This document shows, piece by piece, positions 1 through 12,040 of a stretch of 64,000 nucleotides of DNA (its first letter is position 1; each line of letters opens with the position of its first letter). A program made the translations under genes and the position numbers. Source of the DNA: Holacanthus passer. Taxonomy: Eukaryota > Chordata > Actinopteri > Pomacanthidae. The stretch lies in the NCBI GenBank assembly GCA_025331565.1, contig JAFREQ010000038.1, positions 1,736,001-1,800,000 of the forward strand, in the 5' to 3' direction. The notes below the pieces were generated by a model. The model did no database searches. It saw only the letters and a list, made by a program, of their open reading frames with translations, and had not been told where the DNA came from.

Positions 1-479
1 CCATTTTTCCACCCCTGCTGATTTTTTTTTTTTTTTTTTTAGCCCATGTCCTCCTTGCCTCACTCATTCTGACGGCCCAAAGCCAGAGAAGGGCCTTGGG
101 TAAGCATTATCTGTATTGCTGTAAAGCAGATGCACTGCCAGCAAAAAACCAAGCGCCAGCATGAGCAAGGGGGGAAAAAAATGAATGAGGGGGACAGAGC
201 ATCCTCCTTCCATCCCTCCCTCTTTTCTCCACCTGTCTCGCAGCGTCTGTCGGAGCAGGCCTCAGGGAGTGTTGAGGCAGAGGAGTAGGAGGAGGAGGAG
301 TGTTTTCTTTTCAGGGAAGGAAAGAGGATCGATATCTCTCGTAATCGTCCTCTCCACGTTGACATTTCTCTGCCTCTCCTCTGAGGCTGTTTAAGCGTCG
401 GATGAATAAAGCTGTCACGGCCCATTCCACCCCTCGTCCTCTAAAACCCCTGCATCCCTGGCAGCCAGCCCTCGCCTCC
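1..479. other. Non-coding flank, no gene seen
   Basis: A T-run of about 19 bases lies near position 22. Overlapping short frames on both strands between 60 and 425 have low-complexity composition (Ser, Arg and Pro rich, read from pyrimidine- and GGA-rich DNA) and no recognisable domain. I see no exon with convincing splice sites. Confidence 0.6.
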
Positions 480-900
480 CTCCATCATCCGGCCGCGCCA
501 TTGGCTTGGGCGGCCTCAGATGGTGACTAATGGCGCTCTGCAATTGGTTGAAGGCGATGTGAGGGCTGATGGATTGCTTCTGTTGATTGGCCCCAGCTAA
601 TTAGAGACCTTTTGAGACGGGTTGATGGATGGGTTAGCGCCGCCCAGTTCCCTCCCTTCTGCCCTTGGTTTTGAGCTGCTCCAAGTGATTTGTCTCAGGA
701 TGTTTTCTGGTTGTGTTAGCCACTAATTAAAACTACCTAATCAAATGATCAACATTGGCATGTCTGGGGGGAAATTGTACCACAGTATCTTTGCTCTTCA
801 GGCTCTTCCAAGCAGCTAAACAACATAAAACATTAATTGGATTAATTCTGATGCAGTGTTATGCAGTAACTGCCGGCGCCATCTGCCCTGTCTGTGGTCT
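480..900. promoter_or_regulatory. Candidate conserved non-coding element A
   Basis: This stretch is complex, mid-GC DNA without simple repeats and differs in texture from its surroundings. It carries several homeodomain-type TAAT/ATTA cores: GCTAATTAGA near 597, CTAATTAAAA near 723 and ATTAATTGGATTAATT near 832. It also has repeated ATTGGC/ATTGGTT (CCAAT-box-like) words between 500 and 590. Such clusters are typical of vertebrate developmental enhancers. No promoter or transcript is implied. The call rests on visual judgement and would need alignment to other fish or tetrapods. Confidence 0.35.
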
Positions 901-2159
901 CTGAGGTTCTATCTGTCAGACACACAACCTTTGATATTATAAAGTTATTGAATCTATTACTTATAATGATTTGTGCCTTTGCAATTATAAGGTACACTAT
1001 CATCATCATCATGTGTCTGCTGCAGTCGACAAGTTAGACACACATAATCTCTAAATGCTGTTTCAAACCCCCCTCCATACTGCAAAGAGTAAAACTCCTG
1101 CTATTAAGGCTGGCTATTGCAAACCCACATATATTTTAAGCATCAGCTGAAATGTGTCTGTAGCACACACTGACAATCTCAAAGAGTCAAGTACTAAAAG
1201 TTGTTATTGAATAGTTTGTCAGATTCAGAAGTCTTCTTTACTGATTCTTTGATCAGATATTTGATGATTTAAATCAGGAAACATACAGAACTTTTGATTG
1301 CATTTCATATAGGCAACGTTTTATTTATAACACTAAGCATTGACCAGTTTGATATATTTTGCTAAATGAAAATTACCCAATATAGGGTAAGGTATCAATA
1401 TAGGGAGTGATATAGATACCCAGCCCTTGTTCTTAATGTTCGTAATATGTTCTTAAACGTATCTGGATTCAGTCTATAAAATATCTGTCACATGCAAATT
1501 TTTTATTTTAGAATATCAACTCCCCCTGCTGCTAATAAACTGCCCCAATCCACCCCCAAAAAATGCAGAGGGCATGACCTCAGGGTCCTCAATGTTACGG
1601 CCCTGATTCCACGTGAATAACTGATTTCTGACACAAATGTCAGTTTGAACCATATCATCCTAAGGTCACAGCTCGTTCATGTGAAATGAAACGAGTACTT
1701 TCTCAGCTCATTTTCATCTTTATGCCTGTGTTCTGCATTTTTGTCTTGGCATGTTTTCTCAAAGTTGGCAATTTAAGAGGATAGGATTACATTCCTTTGC
1801 ACATATGTCCAAATGAATGTCATGCACACAACTGGCAATATTTAAAATATGTTTGAGCAGCATTATACGAAACGTAAACACTACAGCGTTTGAGATATCA
1901 TGTATTTTTGAATTAGGACATGAGCTGACGTTTGTCATCATTTCTGGCTTTAGCTCGCCTGCCTCTGACTTTCAATGTCCACATGCTTTGACAATTAGCC
2001 TGGGTTCTTATTCCCAGATATGGACCCTATATCTAAAAGTCAAACAGCGTTTGTGGACTCTAATTGAAACCAGAGTGTTTTTCTTCAATACGATTTGGTT
2101 ATTAGCAGATCATAAAGCCCTGATGACATAATGTGGTTAGCTTGGTCGCACTCTGGTTT
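901..2159. other. Unique AT-rich non-coding DNA
   Basis: No gene, RNA or clear promoter is visible. Short frames between 1759 and 2131 on both strands have no recognisable domain. A low-confidence repeat fragment at 1340-1427 is listed separately. Confidence 0.55.
1340..1427 (-). repeat. Possible end of a TAGGGCTGGG-type DNA-element relic
   Basis: Read on the minus strand the segment begins GGGCTGGGTATCTATATCAC and continues with alternating 'tattgata' words. This resembles the terminal part of non-autonomous DNA elements common in fish that start GGGCTGGG(C/T)GATA. No second terminus or target duplication was found, so it is at best a fragment. Confidence 0.3.
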
Positions 2160-2515
2160 ACCAATCTCTCTCTCTCTCTCTTTTCTTTTCCTTTCGCTCT
2201 CCCTCGCTCTTTGGTCAGAGTAGTGAGCGGTTGCATTCCTGAGCCGCCCGTTGCAATAACAGCTCAGCGCTTTAAGCAAACTCTCCTCACCGCAAAACTC
2301 CCTCCTCCTCCTTCTCTTCACCCTCACAGTGCCTACTCCTCCTCCTCTTCCCTCCTCCATCTCAAATGTTCATTCCATCATCTCATCTCATCTGATCTCG
2401 GGGCAGTTTTTATTATAACCCAATCATAAAGAACCAGCGTTGGCTGCGCTCCAGAGGCTAATGCCTTATTTCCGACGCACAGATAAGAAAGACAGAAGTT
2501 AGGCAAGTGCAATTA
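2160..2515. other. Pyrimidine-rich tract and short non-coding stretch
   Basis: A (TC)n run lies near 2165-2181, followed by CT-rich sequence up to about 2370. The open frames here on both strands owe their length to the biased composition and encode low-complexity Ser, Pro or Arg runs. No gene is supported. Confidence 0.55.
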
Positions 2516-2558
<43 letters not shown>

Positions 2559-2560
2559 TC
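2516..2560 (+). repeat. (CTTT)n microsatellite
   Basis: About eleven uninterrupted CTTT units. A purine-rich stretch of the AGAAAGAAAG type follows 50-80 bases downstream (about 2609-2640), so the two are roughly complementary and could pair. Confidence 0.97.
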
Positions 2561-3589
2561 CATACCACCCTTGCCCACAAGAGGAACTCCACCCAAGCTA
2601 CTTTAACAGAAAGAAAGAATGAAGAAAAAGAAGAGAGAGGGGAAAATGCTTAGTGCCCAGACCATGAAAGAGAGCCTGTGGAGTATTAAGAAAAAAAACA
2701 CTCTATGTCAAAAGATGGAGGAGCCTGGGTCACACACACACACTTTGCTGTTCTAGAAATGAGAGGGCCCCCACCGTCTAGCGTGCAGAGTGGTGGAGAG
2801 CTGGGTATCTCTTCAAAGACCCCTGCAGATTTCCCAGAAGACATCATCCGCGTGTCTAACTCCCTCCAGACCCTGCAAACACTGCTGCAGTGTGTGTATT
2901 TGTGTCAGTATTTGTGTGCACACACTTCAATGGTGTGATTAAGCTCCCAAAATTGGGGACAAATTGCTCTCAGGTGCAGATACTTTGGGATAAGATGATT
3001 TTTCTTCAGCGCTCTCCGCTCTTGTCTTCATCTCCTCGCTGCCTCCCCTCCTCTCGCCCCTCACCCTCTCTCCCCCCGTTCCTCCTCCACCCCTCATCTC
3101 CTCTTTCCCAGCTCCTTTTCTCTCCTCATATCCTTTTACATCCTTAACCCCGTACCCCTCTTTTCATTCCATCACGTTTGGAAAGACTCTCCACTGTAGG
3201 ACGAGTGTGGGGCAGGGAAATGGCTCTGTGTCTTTATATGTATAGAATAGATTACTTCCAACTGGTCTCGGAGGGAACTTCACTTCAGCGATATCAAAGC
3301 CTGTTTGCTTCTTTTGTGGGGGGACAGAGAGGAGGAACTCTTTCTGTCCTCTTTCTCTCTTGCTGACATAAGAGCTCCCTTATCCACTGAGCGAGTGGAA
3401 TATGTGTGTGTGTTCTTCTATAAGTTTAGTGGGTAATTCTTGAAGTGGTGCTCATAAGGCATTAAAAGCACATGTGAGTGCGGGGTAATTATAATCAGAG
3501 CATGATATAATAAACATAATGTACAAGAGAAGAGTTTAAAGTTGCATTGGTCAACTTCACTATCCAGCAATCCTGTAAATGTTAACGGA
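2561..3589. other. Non-coding DNA with a pyrimidine tract
   Basis: A short (CA)n lies at 2731-2742. A strongly CT-rich stretch (about 3010-3150) gives artificial Ser/Pro/Leu frames. No gene seen. Confidence 0.55.
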
Positions 3590-3885
3590 CACTAAAGTTG
3601 GAATTATGTTATTTTACTCATTACTTAACAGGATAATAAATTTGCTATATTACTTTTGTTACTCAGCACAGCTCTGTCAAATGTGCCTTTAAGCAACTCC
3701 AAATCCTGACCTAAACATTATATGCTGTATTGTTCAATATGTATAGAAATAGAAAAAAAGACACACACTAATCTATCAACTCAACTGACCCCAAATAATG
3801 GAGCATTCTTTACATACTTGTTACTGAAAAAGTAATCCCTTTATTGTAACTTGTTATTAAGTAATGTGTTGCTGCCTAATGCTTC
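3590..3885. mobile_element. Degraded hAT-type miniature element (GTTACT-rich family)
   Basis: The segment repeats ATTACTTAA/GTTACT words and closes with a stretch (3829-3885) that reads like the right end of a common fish miniature element whose consensus ends in AGTAATGCATTACTGCCCAACACTG. The last bases here are decayed, so the terminus and target duplication cannot be defined. It has no coding capacity. Confidence 0.45.
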
Positions 3886-5454
3886 TGATGACAGAAAAAC
3901 AAATCATTCGTTCAGTCACATAAGATGCTTATATTTCCTTGACAAGAGAGATGGTCAAAGAATGATTCTGCGCTCTATAAGGGAAATGTGGAAGCAGTGT
4001 GATGCTGTTAAATAACAAAAAGAAGTATTGGCTTTGACACCAGAGACCACGATTCTCATATGGTCTCTTACCAACTTTTAAAGTTGGCATCCAGTTGGCC
4101 AGACCTTAATTTAGGTGGCAAATCAGAAAACATTCACATGAGTAATTATGGAAAACACTGTCAAACCTCTTTTTCATTGTTTGGGTATGTGGAATAGTTG
4201 GAGGCCATTCTCTACTATACTTTTATTTCCCAAGTTTCACCTTTTATCCGTGTTTCCAGTCGCTCTGAACCTCTCACTGAATACTCAAAATACTACTTAT
4301 TGATCGCTGCAGTAATTTCTCTTGTTCATACTGTTTGTGAAAAAACCTTCTCTTAAATTATATAATTACTTCAGTGATTATAATGACTTATTCTTGAAAA
4401 AACAGTTGTTTAAACATGTTTTATAATTAGGATAATGTAATTTTTGTAACAGGGCCATATCTCTATCGATTTTTAATCTCAAATGACGTCTTGGATAAAC
4501 AAAGATGAAAGGGATTGTTTAGATTTTTTTTGGCATAACGTGGGATGAATTAGTGCTGATGCATGGACATGTTGATGGAGCAGTTTCCTGACAAGGAAAT
4601 GAATGCAGCAAATGAGACCAGCTAACAAAATCAAAAGAAAGAACTGATAATGGTTGCATTTCTATAGGCTCTATGTGGTCAGCCACACACCAGCTGAAGT
4701 CATCCTATAGTGACGTCTTTCACCTCAACCTTGTACATCCACTCCTGTTGCTGTTTGGTCGCTGGCTGACCTCTGACCCCTGGTGATGATTCCCTGCAGG
4801 GAGGACGATGATTGCACTGGCTGCACTGTGTGGTCTGTTACCAGGCAGAACAGACAGCCATCTTCAAAGAGACTCTTTGCCTTCTTACCTCTAACCTCTT
4901 TATCTCAGTGCCCAGCATCTATCTGCACGTTTATCGCTGTATGTCTGCCTCTCTCCTAAACGATTAGGAGACTGGGGAGCTGGAATGCTGATTTTTGACA
5001 ACAAACGCACTCAAGATAAAACACATACATCCATTTCTATACCATGTGAGAGGACTTCCAGGGGATGTGGCGCAAAAGGCTCCAGAGCTTGAAGTCTGAG
5101 TTTGATGTATCAAAACTTTGCAGTGCTTTTTATGGCAAAGGTTGAGAACTGCTGGACTTTGCTTGCTCTACATTAAATAAACACTCTTGATGCTTTAGAC
5201 TTTTAGCTTTCTTTGTACGGACAAGAGATTTGAACTGTTACTGCAGCTTCACTTTATCTCAGTGTGTGTTTTTGTGTGTGTTCCACGCAGCACGGTGAGC
5301 CAGGTGTGTCTGGGAGTCCCTCTCTTCAGAGGCCAAAAGTTCAAAGTTCAAATACCTCCCCTGAAAATCTCCACAGGTCTGAGCCTCTTCTTAGGATGTG
5401 AGATAAAGGCACCATCTGATCCTCAGTGCCACTCAGCGCCCGAGCTCCGGCCGA
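3886..5454. other. Unique non-coding DNA
   Basis: No gene, RNA or repeat that I recognise. An acceptor-like CCCTGCAG near 4792 is not followed by a convincing open exon with a donor. The stretch includes AT-rich parts (about 4310-4460) and mixed sequence. Confidence 0.55.
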
Positions 5455-5665
5455 GATGAAAGCGGAGAAGCTCGTTGAAAATGACTTTCTTGTCGCTGCT
5501 TCAACTTTTAATTTCCTTAATTGATTTTCCCTTCCCACAGAGGTAAGGGTTTGCAGACACAAAACTAATTGATTTCAAATTTTAATCCCTCTTACCGCTG
5601 AGCTATCGAGGGGCCTCCCCACCATCGATCTCCAATCCATCCAAACTCAATTAATGTGCTGGAGA
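5455..5665. promoter_or_regulatory. Candidate conserved non-coding element B
   Basis: Complex sequence rich in homeodomain-like cores: TTTTAATTTCCTTAATTGATTT near 5508, ACTAATTGATTTCAAATTTTAAT near 5563 and CTCAATTAATGTG near 5646. It contains two ATCGA(T) words and sits directly before a (GGA)n array. The density of TAAT/ATTA motifs in otherwise ordinary sequence suggests a developmental enhancer. This is an inference only; no transcript is visible. Confidence 0.35.
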
Positions 5666-5670
5666 CCGAT

Positions 5671-5707
5671 GGGAGGAGGAGGAGGAGGAGGAGGAGGAGG
5701 AGGAGGA
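5671..5707 (+). repeat. (GGA)n microsatellite
   Basis: About twelve GGA units, uninterrupted. Confidence 0.97.
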
Positions 5708-7053
5708 CCTCTCTCCTCTTAGGTTTCATTCTCTCTTATGTTCTCCTCTTCTGCATCACTCACAGATGATGATCATTGCTGTCCTGCATTTGGTAACAGT
5801 TTAATCGTACAGCCGTGATGGATGATGTTGTGCACACAGCACATTTTCAGCGATGTTTGCAATTACTTTGTGTCATCTACTTTATATGTTTTCTTATATA
5901 TTTTCCTTTCAGCTTGATGTCTTAAATATAAGACTGAACTGACCCTTCAATTTGAGGTTACTGTTGCTACACCCTCTGACCTCATCAGTCCGAGTATTAT
6001 AGGTATGATAAGGAAACTACACTAAAAATATATGATCAGGCTGATATTTTGCTCTAACATAACCCTGGCTGCTTAGCTTAAATCATTGTTCATATAGTTG
6101 TAGTAGTTATAGTAGTAGTTCACTAGAGGAGAGATTTAGTAAATGTTCAATTAAATTTTCCTCTGTGGTTATTGTTCATCTTCTGTTCACAGGTTCTTCC
6201 TCTTAAATGAGACTAGCATTTAATAAAGACGGAGAATTGAAAATAAAGTCTGGTAAATGTTTGAAGAGAGATTATGAGAAATAACAATCTCATCTAAGAA
6301 AAACTGTTTCTTCAAAGTGGTTGGACGCGTTAAGATATCAATAATATCACTATAAATCTTTCTGAATGCTCTGAAAATTGATTGTGTTTTGAGAGTTTCT
6401 CAGACTCCTCTTGGTGCTTTACTTTCTCCTTGTTCTGTGCTCATCTCTATATATTGTACATCTGTCACACCCCTTCTTATATATCATATCTTGCTCTCTT
6501 GACCTTTCATTTCTCAGGAACAAAGTAGAAAGAGAAAGGATGATTGGGTATTGTTTCAAAGCAATTCAAGTGTAAGACATGCCAGAATGTTATATCCCAA
6601 AAGTTGAAATCTACTGTCAGTTTGCCCTAAATTGCTTGTTGCAATGGATCTGTTCCTGATTTCACAAACTTTTCCACGCTCTTCTGCATCCTCACAGGCA
6701 CCGTAAACCGATGAATATATGTCCTGCAACAGATTTGATAAATGTTTTGAAATGCTATCCAGCCCCTGAACATTCTCTTTTGCTTCACATGCAGAAAGCA
6801 CATGAACACAATCTGTTTTTCAGAAACCCCCTTTTTCATTATGTTGTGTTTTTAGCAGGGCTTAATTTTATAGCTGTCTGAATGCTTTTGAAAGTCCTCG
6901 TGGACCTTGGCAGCGTTTGAGTAAAGTGAAATTAAACTAGCTCTCTCTTGCACTTCCACTCAAACTTCAAAGGCCCCAAACTTTGGCACTGGAAAGGAAT
7001 TGAAATGAATTGTTAAAAATATCCTCCTGCAGTAGTTTATGATGAACATTATA
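5708..7053. other. Unique AT-rich non-coding DNA
   Basis: Small frames on the minus strand at 6556-6839 overlap each other in two frames and match no family I know. No splice-site-bounded exon is convincing. Confidence 0.55.
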
Positions 7054-7066
7054 TGTGTGTGTGTGT
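7054..7066 (+). repeat. Short (TG)n
   Basis: Six to seven TG units. Confidence 0.85.
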
Positions 7067-8812
7067 CTGTGGATAGGGCCGACATCAGGAGGGAAGATTT
7101 ATGAGTGTGTGAATTAGGGTGTGATTATGGCCCAGATTTAGTGGTGTGTAAGGGAGACACGGCAGATCTCCATATGGGAGCCTCAGGTCAACCTGACTAG
7201 ACAGATCTCAGTTTCATTTGCTCCCATATAAAATGTTAACAAAGACATACCCTGGACTAGTGTGATAACCTGAATTAATCTACAAATATATTCAAATTGA
7301 CAGATCACTCAGATAACTCTCTCTTGTGTTGAAATCTGCATCTTATCACATGTCTACTATTTGTCTATTGTTTATTATGATAACTGAAATAAAAAAATAT
7401 ATGGCTTTTTTTTAGCAACCACTGCAAGTACTAGAGGCATGACCAGATCTGAAAAATCATGGGTTTTAACATTGATTTTCACTCCATTTGAATCGCAAAA
7501 GTATATGCAAATGGCCAAAAGAGCTTTTCAGATAAAAAGAAAAAAAAAAATCATGCAATATGCATTTCTGACTTGTAGTTTTCCACTAACCTCCTGTTCT
7601 CTTTGCAATTTCAATTTCCAACCACACCATTAGCCGTTCCACAGTTTTGATTTAGACCCAGTTTGGATTCAGTTTTTTATTTCTTTTCTTTTTTTTGAAG
7701 ATCGGGTTCAGATTAAAATCATTTTTAATTATTTGATCAATTTAGGCACATGATGTTTGTTTGTTGTCAGTTAAATGCATAAATATAGCGTATAGATCTA
7801 AATATACAGTAATTTTGTGCATTAAAGGAGACAGACAGGAGTTTGCATTACATTCCAAATTAGTACTGAAATAACTTAATAAATTGAATTATGCAGATTG
7901 CTGGACTAAAAAACACAGAGATGTTTTATTGGAAATGGCTTTGAATAATATAACCACAATAGAAGATTTAAGGTTGCAGAATTAATTGATAGATTTAGTT
8001 GATTAAAAAAAGGCTTCAGTGTTCAGTTTGAAGCATTTTATGCATTCATTAGATAGTTTTAGCAGAGAGATGACAAGAAGTGAGGTAAGAGAAATGCAAT
8101 AAAAATCCCTGGTTGGAATAAAATGGTCAGGCTGCCTGTAATCTTTTACATTCTGAGGTATAAAATGGCCACCATCAGATTGGGGTCTGGCACACTTTCA
8201 TCCACTGAAAAATATTATGATTTTTTTGAGTTGTTGTTAAATATGTTTCCATTTAATGTGAAACTAAAACAGTCCCCTGCGTGTTTATGTAAGTGTACTA
8301 CTAAATGGTATCCAGAATAGTTTTTACTTTAGTTTCTTTATCATGCACAGTTGACCTTTCCTGGTACAGTCTGTATGGTTACAGTGTTTAGTCATTTCAC
8401 AACTGCCACAATTTAATAACCCTTCAGGATTCGGGCTTTCCATTCCCACAGTGTATTATTTTTCATTATACTTTCAGTGGTCCTCTACATATGGCTTTCT
8501 TTCTTCAGTGTTACACTCTTAAGGATTCTATTTCTGGAACAGTTTTTGGCCTCCGTGACGTTTTCCAAATTATTCCAGGTGCCTGCCAAGTTGATCGCCG
8601 TCCGTCCGTCCCCTCAGTTTCTTCTGGTGATGGGAGCGACAGAGCTGATGGATTTCAACTGGGATTGGGAACGACAGGGCCATTTTACCTCACCATCAAA
8701 GTGCTGTCTCAAGAACTATCCCTGTCCTGAAGGCTGAAACCACCAGTGATGGCACACCAATGATATGAGATGAAGAATGACAACAGCGATAGCAGTAAAG
8801 GGTGTGCGCTCG
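7067..8812. other. Unique AT-rich non-coding DNA
   Basis: No recognised element. The sequence is AT-rich (about 7400-8330), with A-runs near 7540 and a T-run near 7690. The plus-strand frames at 8477-8737 do not resemble any domain I know. Their 3' part shares a short stretch with 9311-9338, noted in the findings. Confidence 0.5.
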
Positions 8813-8828
8813 GTGTGTGTGTGTGTGT
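8813..8828 (+). repeat. Short (GT)n
   Basis: Eight GT units. Confidence 0.85.
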
Positions 8829-9468
8829 CTGGATTCAGTCAAATCTAAACGTGAACAGGTATGCACGCATTCACAGTTTTTCAGTGTGTGTGTTTCTCTG
8901 TGCTAGCAAGCATCTGTTCCAGTGTGCTTTATGGCAGGATGTCACCGTTCACACACTGATCCTGATTGCAGTTCCCATTATAATATAAGAGGATACCCAC
9001 TCATATGGAAGCCATCAAATCATGGCTGGGCAGAACAATTGGTGCAAAGTACAAGTCTGACGTTGATGGATCTATCACGATCCAAACTGGGAGAGAATGG
9101 GGGGGGCGGGAGAAATTTGTCCTGGATTCCAAACTTTAAAAAGGATGTCATTTGTTTTTCCTGGCTGTATGTTGGAGAGAAGAGTGTAACTCAAGCTCTG
9201 GCTGCAGACATGGGCACACAGGGAACGTATGTTCTCTCCGTCTCGGACGCCCTGTCGACAGAACTCCTGGGATCTCTGCAAACATGACTGCGGATGTCCA
9301 GACAGGACCGTGCTGTCTCAAGAACCACCCCCGTCCTGCCAGCTCCTGGATTCATATTGAATTAAAATATCAAATCACACTCTTGGCAAGAAAACAAATA
9401 AACATACTTCCCAAAATGTTCTACGTTTTAGAAGGCATTTACTATGTTTTAGAAGAATGTTCCCAACC
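8829..9468. other. Non-coding DNA, no recognised gene
   Basis: Several short frames overlap (plus 8922-9287 and 9152-9574, minus 9075-9281) without a recognisable domain or consistent codon pattern. A 28-base stretch near 9311 repeats, with three changes, one near 8700. Confidence 0.45.
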
Positions 9469-9545
9469 AGGGGTAAGCAATACGGACAAAATCTTAATTT
9501 TACATCACAGTAGCAACACAAATTGCGATATAGTACATTTTCTAG
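9469..9545 (+). repeat. Probable end fragment of a fish DNA element (GGGGTGGGCGATATGGACAA-like)
   Basis: The stretch GGGGTAAGCAATACGGACAA, then 'aatctt', then repeated 'caca/gcgatat' words resembles the terminus of a high-copy fish non-autonomous element whose consensus begins with a GGGTGGGCGATATGGAC-like sequence. The match is by memory of the family and imperfect, and no opposite end was found. Confidence 0.4.
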
Positions 9546-11149
9546 AAATTTCAAATGCTCATATGTTATGGTAAAATAGTCAGATGGTGATGTTTGCTTT
9601 TGACTAATCAAGGGAATTATATACTTCTCGATGCCAAAATACAGGAAATCCAATACTTACACAAAGCAATCCTGTTCATTTGTTATGATATACAACATTG
9701 TAGCTACAGCACATATTGGAGAATTATCTGATGGTTGACAAATTTCTGTCCTCTCATAGAGTGCACATGCTACCCAAATGTATTTCCAACTATTCAGTGG
9801 TGTGGTATGAGTGAGGTATGTCATTCCTGACTGACCTGAAAATGGCCCGACATTATGACAGTGCCATAATGAGAGAACAGTGGTTAAAAAAAGACGGCAA
9901 TGTGCTGTGTCCTCGTGAAAACTGCCTTTTTGTCTATGACGTGTTGTCTGATTTGGACCAGACAAGGGAACAGGAGATGGGACGACATGGAGCAGGGAGG
10001 ACAAGAGGAGAGCAGGAGAAGAAAGGGGCTAGAAGAAAATATGGGAGCTATCAACACTCACCTCGGCACAAAAACAGAGCCATGATGAAAGTGAAATGTA
10101 GAGAGGAGGGGTAAGACTGACAGGCACAGACAGACAGAGAGTGAAGGTTAAAATGACAGAGAGACAAGTAGGCGGGGGTACAGAGAAAATGAGGGGGTGA
10201 AAAGTGGACAGCTGGAGTGAAACAAAAGACTAAAAAGAGACGGAGGGAAAGACAAGACAGACAGAGACAATCTCAAACCCATGGATTCACCCTGAGAACG
10301 ACCAGCTTACATAGCAACAGATAAGATAACAGACATCAGGTATGAACAGAAAGAGTCCAGGAGAGAAAAAAGAAACCGACCAACCTGATAATACGGTCGT
10401 GTTTCTGAGAGGGGAGGGCTGCTGAGCTGCATGCTTCCCACTGCTGGCTGTCAGGCTGGTGGCTCAGCGGTCATTAGTGCTCATTTCTAAAAATGGAGGA
10501 TCTGACCACGAGGACCACTTCAATGTCCTAACACTGCTGCCTGCACTGCGAGTGCATGGAAAAATGGGTATGAACATGCATCCACAATTACATGAACAAA
10601 AGTGCTTGTTTGGTGGAACTTTCTGTCCTAAAATGGCCAAAAATTTTTATGATATTTGCTGATCTTACACAGATTTTTTTTTTATATTTGACCCATTGCA
10701 CTGTTTTCACAGGGAAATTTTGGGGCAGGACAAAGAGGCTGGTGATATGTAGCGTCTCTTTTCGTGTGTATGTATGCATGTGTGTGACTGTGTGCACATG
10801 TGTGTGTGGTCGCCCCTTAATGATTATTATGGTTTAACTCCCATTTCACGGGTAGAGTCATTACACCCCAGATTTTTCCATTCTCCTGGCAATGGAAAGG
10901 AAAACATATTCTCTTCTGTCGCTTATTGCTGAGACCTCGTCTTCTGCTCTCGCACCCCGAGACATGAAAACACACACTCGTGCTCACACCCAGCCACCCA
11001 CCCACAAACCCACACAGCCAGGCACACACTGGCAACAGATGATGAACCAATATTTGGGCTTACATGGTATTCTGTACGGAGAGGGGTTGTAGGGTGAGAC
11101 TCGAGTATATGAGAACCACCAATCTTAATAAAGACCACAGACACATATA
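9546..11149. other. Non-coding DNA with a purine-rich strand
   Basis: From about 9955 to 10300 the plus strand is strongly GA-rich (repeated GACAGA, GGAGAG), which explains the open frames there. A weak SINE-like start (GGTGGCTCAGCGGT at about 10458) lacks a B box. Between 10960 and 11020 there is CA-rich DNA. No gene seen. Confidence 0.5.
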
Positions 11150-11480
11150 CAAACACACACATGGCCCACTGTGAGTTACCACGGAAACCAACCGCTGATC
11201 GGGTCTCGCTGTATTTAGGGACAATCAATCACAGTGACAGGAGGCTCCTAGCACCTTGCGGGATATTTGAATGGGTGGGGCCAAAGAGAAAAATGGGGAA
11301 TTTCCAGAGGGGAGTGGGTCACTAGTGGCGTGCTCATAATCACTGTGACCGTTGACCTTTTAAAGGAAGGCCGCTTTACGAAAGCAGTTATGTGACATTG
11401 ATCACAGCGTATTGAACAGATCATAAAATGCCTTGAATTGAGCGCTGAGGTCAGAGTGCATGGTAGGGACGTGTTAAGGC
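11150..11480. promoter_or_regulatory. Candidate conserved non-coding element C
   Basis: Complex, non-repetitive sequence with CpGs and recognisable factor-type words such as GACAATCAATCACAGTGACA near 11219, GTGACCGTTGACCTTTTAAA near 11343 and TTGATCACAG near 11398. The texture differs from the neighbouring CA-rich DNA and resembles conserved enhancers. The open frames here show no domain. The call is an inference. Confidence 0.3.
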
Positions 11481-12040
11481 CTGACCCTACCAATAGTCTA
11501 TTTGATGTCTGATTGAAAAAAAACGGAAGGTCAAACAGGAGTTTATATCGCTCCTACAAATGACCTTAGGTTAGAGTTAAAAAGTCAAACTTCAGGTGAG
11601 GGAAGATTTTGAAAACCTAATGAGATTGTTTGGAGACTTCACCACATCTGATAATAGAAAAATGCCAATATTGTGATATGTGTTGGTGCAGGAATGCAAC
11701 TCCCTCAATATTTTGATATGTGGGGATGCAGTGAGGTGACAGTATTTCAATATTCAGATATTTAACTAACTCAAATAAACTTTCTCATATCATAAATGTG
11801 GCCCTTAAAATTCATGTATTGTTCTTAAAATGGGCTTTGCAAATATTTTATGAGTGCAGATAAAATGCCTCAGTAACTATTATGTGTACATTAATGGTAG
11901 TAAAACAGTTAATTGAAATTGCCTCTGATAACCATCACCATGCACTACAGATTCAATATGTATGGTATGGTATGGATGTGAAGTGCTCACTCTGTGGTAT
12001 GTCAGCCCTCAACAGTGCAGCTAATTGACTGTCCTGACTA
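11481..12040. other. AT-rich non-coding DNA with a short tandem repeat
   Basis: Contains 2.3 imperfect copies of a 40-42 bp unit beginning CAATATT (11666, 11706 and 11748). Otherwise unique and AT-rich, with no gene. Confidence 0.55.
11666..11771 (+). repeat. Imperfect 40-42 bp tandem repeat
   Basis: The units start CAATATTGTGATATGTG, CAATATTTTGATATGTG and CAATATTCAGATATTT. The first two also share a GGATGCAG/GGTGCAGGAATGCA-like middle. This is probably a local duplication. Confidence 0.55.

Noticed and set aside
2516..2640. Hairpin between (CTTT)n and downstream GAAA-rich DNA
   Set aside because: Complementarity is what any such pair of simple repeats shows; no evidence of function.
10458..10500. 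SINE-like start GGTGGCTCAGCGGT
   Set aside because: Only an A-box-like word is present; no B box or tail follows.
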